NCBI GenBank assembly: GCA_949130485.1
Contig: OX422184.1
Span: 3,285,204-3,349,203, forward strand
Length of the DNA stretch: 64,000 bases
Direction: 5' to 3'
Origin: Agelas oroides
Lineage: Eukaryota; Porifera; Demospongiae; Agelasida; Agelasidae
Position numbers and translations under genes: made by a program. Below, in pieces: positions 21,701 through 33,700 of the stretch (its first letter is position 1; every line of letters begins with the position of its first letter). The notes under the pieces were generated by a model. The model was not told where the DNA came from and made no database searches. It worked only from the letters and a program-made list of their open reading frames with translations.

Positions 21701-24700
21701 CTACACTCAGTCCTTAGTACCGAAAGTTAAAAAAGCTGCTTCTCTGAAGGTGAAAGGGCCGCTGTACAGCTGCCTCTTAATCACGTGTTTGCACTCCGAA
21801 AGTAGGACGTCTTATTGACATTTGGAAACCATCTATAGATATCTCTAATGTGAATCAGTGCACTCTAGTTAATAGTCATGCTTCTGTGTGTTACAGTGGG
21901 GTACATCTACGTATTTTGTTAACTCAGAAAATATGGGATCGGGATGTGTCCAGCGTTCTGGTTTCATTCCTTCTTGTTTGCAATCAGCTATATACACTCT
22001 AATCGGCATAGTTTAGCTCACAGTGTGCACCGGATTAGCCTCGTCCCCGGCGCGCGCAAAAAAAAGGAGAAGCGCCTGGTACACACTGTTTGCGCATGCG
22101 TTTAATCTCCCCAAGATGTGGGGACTCCGGGCTATTTTCTGATTCTTCCGTGTCATGTGACGTCAGAGTTCAGACTCGATATAGTAAACTTGTCAGGATA
22201 ATATAATGGCGTGTAATGAAAGTTCGGATTTTCAGCAAACGATTTCTCATGCCCTTCAGCGACTTGCGACCCCAAGTATGGTTCTCCAAACTTTCAACTC
22301 TCCGCTTGCACTTCGCACACATGAGATTCGGTAAGCCATCGTCATTGTTCAACGTTATATCCGACAGAGCGCTTATCCTTGATGCTAGTCTTTCCGGCTA
22401 GCCTTTTTTTTACCAAACAATGCTACTCTATGGTGGCTATAAGCCACAGAGGATCCACAAAGGCGGCAAACCGATGCTATTTTCGCTAACTGGGCCTCGT
22501 CGGGATATTTACTACTTAAATTTCGTCAGAGCACACGCCCCTAAACAGGGTAAACATCATAAACGTGAGCAACGCCATTTTTAATTAACCGGAAGCGCAT
22601 CAGTGTGTACCAGGCGCTCTCTCTCGCGCCGGGTACCAGGCTAGCACCGGATTAGCTACACAAAGCTGCTTTGTAGTAACCTTTGGCGAAGTCTAACACA
22701 AAGTTTCTTACCTCAGATATGCATAGTACTTGGGGATGTGCTTCTCAAACTCCACGAGTACGCATTAGCCACGCGAAGTTTGCTCCAGAGTGGGTGCTCA
22801 TTGGAGCAACTGGAAATTGGGCCAAAAGTAGGGGGTGGGCACTCCTTCGCAAGACTACGGTACATAGAAATGTACACTATACGCAGAAATATATATGCTG
22901 CTTTATGCTAAACTGCACCTCAATACATGACATGTTGGTTAGTTCCCCATGTAAGAATCACGGAGTATATGAATACATAATGAGGTCAGTATACAGGCCT
23001 TTATTATAGATTGACCACTAGTAATGGTAATTGTAGTTGTAATAAGTGAAACTTAAATTCTTGTGTTTCAAAATGATATGCATTACAGTGTTGTACATCA
23101 ACATACATGTAGGTACTTGTTCACTCTGGAATATTGGACACATTGGAAGCGTCCAATATTTGTTTTAATTCCCTATGCATGTTCTTCTTACACTGCATGT
23201 TCTTGTATAGCTCCACACGCTCTACAACCACCAGTGTTTGAACCCTCCCCCCCGTTCTCATCATTGTTTGATTCCATGTCGTCATTTTCAATCACCGTGT
23301 GTCTGACATCATTGTTTGATTCCACGTCGTCATTTTCAATCACCGTGTGTCTGACATCATTGTTTGATTCCACGTCGTCATTTTCAATCACCATGTTTCC
23401 GGTAAAGGAGATGAGTGCAATAATTGCTGTTGGCACAAGTGCTCCAAAAATGCGACTGAATCCAAAATATTCTAGTCGAGCTCTCATCAATGTTATAAAG
23501 AACAAGGCATCAAAGGACAGTACACAAAAAGCAAGGAGAATTGTGGCTGCTATCTGAAAAGCATAGTGGCATTTCTTGCCACGTGTCTCCCCATTGTGAC
23601 GCCTGTGGATAACCTTGATCACAGTGCTGACAGCATTCCACATGCTGAACAAAGCTGAGATGTATATGAGCGTGAAGCACGCTGTTGGAATAGGAGAGAA
23701 GATGAACACCAGCAAGATAAACGTGCCATGGAAAGCTAGCAACTGTAAAGCAACCACAACCGAAAAGATTCCAGCTGCATAAAGAATACAAGCCCTCCAC
23801 GTGTCTAGCTTAGCCCTTTTACAGTATGCCAAAGCTGAAATCCAGATCACTTCAAAAATTGAGAGCAGTATGAACACAGCATCAAAGCATAGAATGAACC
23901 AAGTGAAGTTGCAATTCATCAGCGACCATACATTTAGCCCGATAATACTGATGTCTAGAAAAGTTGCTATCGTGAAAGCAGCGATGATGTAGTACATATC
24001 GCTTGATTCTCTGGTTTGGACAAGTACATTTATAACTGCACGAGGTAGTGTTGTACTCCGATTTTGCCATTTATTTTCGGTTGCTGTTGTTGTCGAACTC
24101 GGCTCAGTTGTCGAACTCGGCTCAGTTGTTGAACTCGGCTCGGTTGTTGAACTCGGCTCAGTTGTTGATTTCTTCCCAGTTTTGATTAAAATCACACTGT
24201 ACAGTGCAGCTGGAACACTGATAGCAATGATCAACCAAAGGAAGATGATCGCAATAATTAAGAATATTCGCTGCAGTATGTCTTCAGCAGTATTGTCAAG
24301 AATGTGGAGGTCAATAATGTGGGGATCAGTATGATTGAAGTAGTACTGACAGTAACCAGTGTGTGCTGTACCCTTCTCGGCGGCTTTATGCTTATCATAT
24401 GATTTCAGCTGATGGAGAGAAACGTAAAACAGTAAACATCTACTTAACAAAAGTAGCTCATTATAACCAAAATTATAGCTGTATGAACTATTGAAGACAG
24501 CATGCAGTATTTTCATTAAGTGCAAATTTTCAACTTTAGCAAGCATTAACTTCAGAATGGACCCTGGATTATTATATTGGGCAATCTGCTGTAGGAAATT
24601 GTCATGAGCATGAAATGCAGACATGCAACTGCAGTATACCAACAGTATACCAGTACAAGTCTAGCATACTCACATGAATGCACAGTTTGTTCAGGAGCCG

Positions 24701-27700
24701 TTTAGATTTCTCGTTGGTACATGTACTCCCCTTGCAAATCTTCCCCTCCACCTGCTGACCTTCACTGTCTACTTTTTCACACACTGGATCGATTACAACC
24801 TCGGCGGTGGTGACAGTCCCCTGATATACAAAGAGTGAGAGAGGTCTCAGCATCTCAGGTGGTACAAACAAGAGCATTGCAGACGCAGACCAGCGGAACT
24901 TGTAGTTGGCCGTCTGGTTGTCTAGCCTGGCTTTCGACAGGTTGCCGAGTTTGTAACTGGTGGTCTGGAGAGATGTGGAGAAATGAACAACAAGATCAAT
25001 GGCAACAGGAACCTGCTGGTTGCTGGGGAAAAAAGCGTTATGAAGTCGATTGGTGTTTGATTTCCATTTAGTTAGGGATTCCTCAAGGTCCGTAAACGTT
25101 TCAATGCAGCTACTGTTTTCACTGTCGATGCCTTCCTGTTGCCTCTTCATCCCTGCTGCTATTGCTGCAACAGTGAGCAGTGCGACAATAACGAGGGAGG
25201 TAGCTACTCTCATCATATAGATTGATAACTGTGAACAAAAGTCTTAAAATCAACCACTGCACAGTTTGGTTACTGGTATGTATGTCCTGCTTATTTATAC
25301 TGCTGCAGAGGAGGAAGTGATGTAATGTTAGTTTCCCCTATATCATCTTTCAGGTGATGAGTAATTGTTCACCTCTCCCACAGTCTGACATCATAGGGCA
25401 CTATGATTCTCATCACCTGCAGAATATTTAAATTTCTTATGTAATATCTTTACCCTTAGCTGAAAGTCAAAGATTTATTGGTATGTACCTTATACCCCTC
25501 TGCATTGTAGGAGGATCAGGAAGTGAGGTAGCTTCCATGTGTCAGCTAGTATACTTTCAATTTGTACCAGTGAATAAGATTATCTAGCAATGACCCTCAC
25601 AGTGCACTGTCAGCCTGTTTACATTAGCACGGAACTGCTACAAATTGGTTCACTGAACTGCTACAAATTGGTTCACGGAACTGCTACAAATTGGTTCACT
25701 GAATGGTTCATAAATATGGTCCCCAGGAGTGCTGTTTGTATAAAACTAGGAAAAATGTCCTCATTTATAAATGAGGGATCCCATTTATAAGTGAGGCTCC
25801 CATTTAAATGAATATGGGCTCCCGTTTAAGGTGGTGGGGAAATGATTTCACAATAAATTATCTGCCATGTATAATCTTCCTAGTTGTACAATTGATTACA
25901 ACCAAACTTGATATTCACATACTGTATGGCAAGTACTATCTGTGTAACAAATCTTGATACCATGCTACAGAAAATAGCGCGGAGAGCAGTGGTTGAGTTT
26001 TACAATTTTTCATCACGTTTCAATCGCACGGTACGAGAGCCACATACTCCATTCTTGGCGAGGAGAAAGTTCAACAGTCGCTAGAGGGGGCTACGTAGAG
26101 TTTTGGTCTTAAGCTGTAAAGCTTAACGGATGGTGAGTTGAAACTGTTATTGGAAAGTCACTTTTTGTGGCGTTTAGCAGTACAAACTCTCCCCGGGGTT
26201 TGTTAGTCACGAATACTTTACATTACCCCCTCGACTAACCACTGGAGAAGCTGTTTATAGTAAAGAGAGTTGCTAAAGTCGTTTACCTGATTCAAGAAGC
26301 GTTGCGAAAGAAATGTATCCATGGCCTTCTTGGTGGGCGTAGCAATTGGTGTACGGCAATCGACAACGTAGAAACTTCTCAGACCTTCCTTCCTGCTTTT
26401 GTCACTTGTAGTACGACTGTACGGCTACGTAGCTCTTCGATAAACTACTGAAGCAGCTGTTACAGTGATTTACTTCGTTAAAGAAGACAAACCAGCTGTA
26501 CAATGGTGGGGCATAAACCGGAAACAATTATTGCGCTTGCGTGGTAGCTTACCCGCCACCTTAAAATAAATGAAGACTCCCGTTCATAAATGAGGCTCTC
26601 CATTTATAAATGAAGGCTCCCATTTAAATAAATGAGGGCTCCTATTTATAAATGAGGTTGCCATTTACATACAACAACCAGTCACTACAGAGAGCATTTG
26701 GCTATAGTTCAGCATAACACTAACTTTGCTACAGTACACAGTCGAGTGACAGTAGGCAGCTGCTTGGTGGAGTACGAGTGATGAAAATATTTATCGCACG
26801 ACTTATTTCTGATCAGTTTATGCTGTCATTTTAGTTTGAAGACAGTTTATCCAGGCCAGGTACAGTCTGTGACATCATAGTGGAACAACATGTGTAAAAG
26901 AGTAGTCATCCAGAGTGTAAAATAATTACCCTTTGAAATATGAACCCTCAGTCCTTATGTAAATTGGGGATTCCAGACTAGTGACAAGCTGTGACATCAC
27001 AGTGCAATTGCTTACTCAGCATAGCACCATGATAGCACTCTGATGTCATGGGACTGTACCTGATTAAAGTTTCAGTCTATTCATCCATTACACACCCCAA
27101 GATATAGTAATGTTAATCACTAACCCAGATTAGTCCTGTGTCAAATGTGCTCGAAAGCTTCCTATTCTTGCTCACTAGCTCTACCTATTATTGCCCACAC
27201 TTTGGCTCAGCAAAGTACCTCTAGTGCTATGATACATGTGTTTTCTAGTGTCATGTGGCTGTACTGTGGCTTACAACACGAGAATACGTGTTTTCCTTTT
27301 GGTGGTGGAATGCCTCCTTTTATCTTCTTTTGAATTCCAAGGATCTTAGGGCTTTCAATCGGCTAATAATGGATGCTACACTAATATTGCAATTTTCCAC
27401 TCATTTGGACTCTCTGGACTTGCGCCCCTTCCGCACATTCGAAAACTGTTTTTCACCAACCTTCGAGGTGTAGTCTACGCTACAAGTTCATTTTCGAGTT
27501 GACAATTTTTTGCTGAGTTGGCAAAATGTCACGTGTACACGTGGTTTCGTTCTGCAATCTGATTGGTACCACCAGAGCAAGGCGCCGGAAGTCGACAACT
27601 TTTCCTGTGGATGTTACCAGACTCTCTCCTCCCCCCTCGTTTTTGAGGAGAGAGCCTGGGGACGAGGCTAGCTTTTGGCCACTTATATGAGTCTTGCTGA

Positions 27701-30700
27701 TCACAAAGGCACTCAAAGAGGAAGCCTGGGCGCTTAAATAAGCTTTTAGCGTGTTTGTGGTGAAGTTATACGGCTTTTGCTTAAGTATTGCATATATTGC
27801 GCGTCTGCGCCATCCCTACATAGAGAGTCTACCGACTCTGATTCACAGTGGTACTCCACTACAAATAATATTGCTGACTATAAACAGAAATGTACACTAA
27901 GATGGTTTGCATGGCTTCACTTCCAGAGGGCAAGAGTGTTTGGTGCAGTTGTGTACAAAATGCAGGCAAGGAAAAGCTACAGAGGTTTTCAGGTTACTTG
28001 TCAAACTACGCAAGTGCCAAATGCAAAGTCCACTTGTTTAAACTAACCACTAATTAAATTGTTACACAAGCAAGCTTTAGTGAACAGTGTTAAATCTGAT
28101 TAGTGGTTAGTTTAAACAAGTGGACTTTGCACTTGCAGCTTGTCCAGTTTGACAAGCAACATGAAAACCTCTGTACATCAAATCCTTACCATTAGTGCTG
28201 AAAGATAAAAGAAGCTGCTTCTCTCAAGGTGAAAGGTCCGCTGTACAGCTGCCTCTTGATCGCATGTTTACCCTCCAGAAGTAGCACGCTTAATTGACAT
28301 CTATTGAATATAATTCCTAGGTAATATGAATCAATGCACTAGTTAGTAGTCATGCTTCTACATATGCACAAATAAGCAAAACTTCAATCCCATATTTCTA
28401 AGTTACGTCTATTTCACTTAGAAATATGGGATTGGATATATGGGATGACAGTGTTGGGTTTAATTCCCCATACGTTTTGATATACTACACGGTTTCATTC
28501 CTTCTTCTTGTTTGCAATCAGCTATATATGCACAGAAATGTACACTATACAGAGAAATATACGCTGCTTTATACTAAACTACACATCAATACATTATGTT
28601 CCACACCCCACCTCAAAAAAAAAAGTTAAAATTCTTGTGTTTCAAAAGTGGTATGCATTACAGTGAGGTACATCAACATTGGTATTACTAAACTACACCT
28701 CAATACGTGGCATGTTCCATGGACCAGAATAGGCAAAACTTAAATTCTTGTATTTCAAAAGTGGTATGCATTACAGTGAGGTATTTGTTTTAGTTCCCTA
28801 TGCATGTTCTTCAAACGCTCTATAACCAGTGTTTGAATCTTCTTCCTCGTTTGCAATACCAGTGTTTGAACCCTTGTCGTCATTTTCAATCAGCATGTTT
28901 CCGGTAAAGGAGATGAGTGCAATAATTGCTGTTGGTACAAGTGCTCCAAAAAAGCCACTGACTCCAAAATAATCATGTCGAGCTCTCACCAACGTTGTGA
29001 AGAACAAGGCATCAAAAGACAGTACACAAATAGCGAAGAGAATAGCACCTATTATTTGGAAAGCATAGTGGCATTTCTTATCACTTACCTTCTTCTCGCG
29101 ACATTTGTGGATAACCTTGATCACAATGCTGACAGCAGTCAACATACTGAACGAAGCTGAAATGTATATGAGTGTGAAGCACGCTGTTGGAATAGGTGAA
29201 AAGATGAACACCAGCAAGATAAACGTGCCGTGGAAAGTTAGCAACTGCAAAGCAACCACAAGTGAAAAGATTCCAGCTGCATAAAGAATATGAGCCCTCC
29301 ATGTGTCTAGCTCAGCCGTGTAATAGTGTGCCAAAGCTGAAATCCAGATCACTTCAAAAATGGAGAGCAGTATGAACGCAGCATCAAAGCATAGAATGAA
29401 CCAAGTGAAGTTGCAATTCATCAGCGACCATACATTTAGCCCGATAATACTAATGTCCAGAAAAGGTGCTATTGTGAAAACAGCAATGATGTAGTACACA
29501 TCACTTGATTCTCTGGTTTTGACAAGTACCTTTATAACTGCACGAGCTAACGTTGTGCTCACATTTTGCCATTCATCTTCGTTTGCTGTTTGTTCAGTTG
29601 TCGAACTCGGCTCGGTTGTCGATTTCTTCCCAGTTTTGATTAGAATCACACTGTACAGTGCAGCTGGAACACTGATAGCAATGATCGACCAAAGGAAGAT
29701 GATCGCAATAAGTAAAAGTACTTGCTGTAGTGTGTCTTCAGCAGTATTGTCAAGAATGTGGGGATCAGTATGGTTGAAGTAGTACAGACAGTATCCAGTG
29801 AGTGCTCTATTCTTCTTGGCGGCTATGTTTCGAACATATGATTGTAGCTGAGAGAGAGAAACGTGAAACAATAAATATCTATTATACTTCACAAATTAAA
29901 AAATATGTGCATGCAGGGAGTAAATCTCCAAATGACACCACTACTTTTACATTATCCCCTTAGACAGTGAGTCGAGTTACAAACCTCGTTTTAACTACAT
30001 GCCATGCATGAATGGCCTGTGTGCTGTGATCTGATACTTCACTCGTAAAGCCTTAGCTACATAACAGTCAATGCTGTAGTGCATTGCTTGCTCACGCTCG
30101 CCCCACAATGTTCTACATTCCCCTAGTACTTATTAATCACAATTAGGTGTATAAACTATTGAAGCCAGCTTGCAGTGTTTTCAGCATGCACAAACATTGT
30201 AACTTTAGCAAGTATTTCAGGCCCATAGCTAGGGTTTTGATGAGAGGGGTTACATGGATGTGTGTAGCTATGTATGCATGCACCCAAGCGCAGCTGATGA
30301 GGGCTGGTATTGGCCGGAACGCGTCCTGTACTGTGGGTGACTTTGCACAACATCTAGGCCTATTTTGGTTCATACGACATGTACATAAGCTGCAAGACTA
30401 GGGGTGGGTGGGGGCATTCTCCCCCAGGAAATTTTTAGAAATTAGATGCTTATATATTTACGTGTGTCCTTTCATCGCTGGGTCGTAAACCACTTATGCG
30501 CGTGTTCTGTGCTGGTCCTCCATGAACAAACGGGGTGTATAGCTGCAACCAAATTTGTTTGAATAGCGGTGGTTCTCAATGGCAGCGAGGCTAATGGTCC
30601 AGGACCACTTACGAATGGTAGGGCACTTACAATGTATAGCTAGGCGGTGTATAAAATCATTTGGAGGCCAAAAGGGGGGTCAGAGTGAACCCCCTCGAAC

Positions 30701-33700
30701 TCCGCCTGCCTATGGGCCTGTACTTACTCAAAACTTTAAAATGGAGCCTGGATTTCCATATTGGCCAATCTGCCATAGGAAATTGTTGTGAATGCAGACA
30801 TGCAACTGCAGAACTCCAACAGTATACCAGCATAAGTTTAGCATACTCACGTGAATACACAGTTTGTTCAGGAGCTCTTCAGGTTTCTCCTCGTTGGTAC
30901 TCCCCATACAAACCCTTCCCCTCCATGTGCTGAACTTCACTGTCTACTTTTTCACACATTGGGTCGATTACAACCTCGGCGGTGGTGACAATCCCCCGGT
31001 ATACAAAGAGTGAGAGAGGCCTCAGCATCTCAGGTTGTACAAACAATAGCATTGCGGATGCAGACCAGCGGAACTTGTAGTCTGAGGTGTGGTTGTCTAG
31101 CCTGGCTGTTGAGAGGTTGCAGAGTTTGTAACTGGTGGTCTGGAGTGATGTGGAGAAATGGACAACAAGATCAACGGCAACAGGAACTCGCTGGTTGCTG
31201 GGGAAAAAAGCGTTATGAAGTCGATTGATGTTTGAGCCCTGCCGTATGAGAGATTCCTCAAGGTCTATAAATGTTTCAATGCAGCTGCCGTCTTCACTGT
31301 AGTTGCCTTTCTGTTGCCTCTTGATCCTTGCTGCTGTTGCTGCGACAGTGAGCAGTGCCACAATAACGAGGGAGGTAGCTACTCTCATCATGTAGATTGA
31401 CAACAATGAAAGTCAATCCCTGCACAGTTTGGGTACTGGATGTATGTGCTAGAAATTTATACCCTACAGGGAGGAAGTGACATAATCACATATCATCTTT
31501 CAGGTGATGAGTACTTTCGGTTCTACAAGTTGACTCTGTTTATCTAGCCAACCACAGTCTATGAGTCAGGATGCATCAGCTGGTTTACACCTTAATTCCC
31601 CCCCCCCCCCCCCCCCCCCCATAAACTGCTAGGGCTATATACACAATTTATTTAAGGTTACGGGATATCGCTCGCGCGCGCGTACTTACCGTATATTCTA
31701 AATTTACGTACGCGCGTTACAATTTTCACTGGAAACAGCCGCGATTAGATGTGTATTTTTCCAGCCAAAAATAGAGTTCAGCAGCTATGTATACGAAGCG
31801 GTTTAATGACAAAAGTGCTATAAAATGGACAACGCAGGTCCGGACGGAGAGCTTTCTGGGATAGCGTCAGCTGTCGTAAGTATACAGAAGTTAATAATTG
31901 TGTGGTACGTGCAGTTCAGCGGAAAACAGACTGTTTCTTAAAAAGCAAGAGGTGCTTTTCGAAAACGGCTTCGTCCGGACCTCGAAAATGTTACGAATTG
32001 TCCCCCTGCATTGCTGTTCCTTCCATCCGGTTGTTTGTGGAAGCGGAATTTGGCTGGAAAATTCGCGAACTTTGACCACGCGTGCACAACCGATCCTTAG
32101 AGATCTCTCATTGCTTCTCGCTGTGCAAGTTTGTGTCGTGGCTCTCGACTCATCCTTCGTGTTTTGCAGCTGTAGCCTAACGTACGTAGCCACCGAGAGT
32201 TGGTCCATCTGGACCGCTGACCACGCCCACTTCCGTATCCCGTAACCTTAACTGCATGAGTCAAGGTCAAGGTACAAACCTCACTTGAGTGGTTTTTGTG
32301 ATGTCACAGTAAAATGCTCATTAAGGAAATACTGTACCTGACCTGATAAAAATATTTATGACACAATTTGTTTGAGTTTTTTTTTTTCATTTTAGTTTGA
32401 AGACAGTTTACCCAGGCCAGGTACAGTCAGTGACATCTACCTAACAAAAGAGTAGTGTCACAAATTTTGGGGGACCCAATGAAAATGTGAACCCTCAGTC
32501 CCTATGTACTCCAGCCTAGTGACAAGCTTCTACCATGCATTTGTAAATGCAGCTAGCAATTGACAATGAGGTGCTGGCACCCACATTTGATCAGCAGTGA
32601 TGTGGCACAAAAGAGCCATAGAGAAACAGATAAGGCTTGCACTGTGATGTCACAGGTGTGTAATAGTTCACTAATTATACTTTAAGAAGATTGTACCTTA
32701 GCAGGTTATCAATACTATGAGTAACTGTGCTCTTAGTCTACTTTCATAATATGTTACTTCATTCTGACCCAATTTTTGCACTCCTGTGACATCACATACT
32801 CAGCAAGCATAGCACTATGATGTCACGTGACTGTGCCTGATAAAAGTACCCTAATCTCTCGAAAATAGGCCCACCCTCGAAAATAAGCCCACCCCCTTTT
32901 TTGAACAAAGTTGTTGCAAAGGGTGATTTTCTCTCTAAAGTACGCCCACCTATTTGAACTGTACATTGCAAGAGTACATAAAGGTGGGGTTATTCTTTGG
33001 TTATTTTAGCAACCACTTGAGGTGCTGACTAGGCAAGAATTGAGAACAGCTGATGTTTACATTTGTACATGTGTACTTATACGTACATCTAAACAAACTT
33101 TAGTCAACTCGTCCTGGTGACCTAGGCTGTTGGGCCCCACTCCATCCTCAGGGACAAATATAACTTTCAGAAAGTGATCGGACGATATGTCAGACCACTT
33201 CCAGAAATGCTCGGACATAGTCTGACCCCAATTTTTAGCACAGATCGAATTTTTGCTGCATTCTTCCTCTCTCAGACTCCTCTAGCGGCAACAGAGAGCG
33301 AGCGATTGGAGCATATAGCTCGTAACAGGTTCCTGCCCTCGCTTGTACAGCACGGAGGTGTGACATCGCAGCTTTGTGCTGATTGCTCACAACATGGTCC
33401 AGCAGGTTGCTGGTCTGATGATCATCAGAACTGGGTTACTCATGCCTCTGATCATGAATAGTCCTTCATGCAGCAAATCTTGCTCTTGTACTCCTGGCAG
33501 GGCGAACACCACAGAACCGCTACGAGGTTGAGTCCTGCGTGTCAGCGTCGCACTCCAGCCACATCTGGTGTTCTTTGTTGTAACTGCCGTTTTTCGAAAG
33601 TCAAAATGGCGAGTTGACGTTTGGCCTTCTTTGCTGTACTACCACTAAACATGGACACTCCGATGCCCGAGCAGCTGGACGCTTTTGACCAGTCGTTTTG

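Larger units (their letters stand above)
21556..27066. repeat. Segmental duplication, copy A, in CNOT4 intron 10
   Basis: It is paralogous to 27846-32850. Shared blocks in the same order are the ATACTCCACTACAAAT lead-in, the TA-flanked MITE, the GGTTTCATTCCTTCTT stretch, the antisense gene, its upstream ATCATCTTTCAGGTGATGAG motif, and the GACAGTTTA(T/C)CCAGGCCAGG stretch. Later insertions (22036-22643, 25830-26560) are unique to A. Borders are good to perhaps 50 bp. Confidence 0.8.
27846..32850. repeat. Segmental duplication, copy B, in CNOT4 intron 10
   Basis: It is paralogous to 21556-27066 in the same orientation. It carries its own later insertions (27980-28173 and 31656-32247) and a 23-base C run at 31598-31620. 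Confidence 0.8.

Noticed and set aside
23063..23557. 164-codon plus-strand frame
   Set aside because: Antisense shadow of the copy A membrane gene, with the repeats read in reverse.
31898..32245. 115-codon frame considered as a gene
   Set aside because: It lies wholly inside a TTAA-flanked element and shows no recognisable domain.
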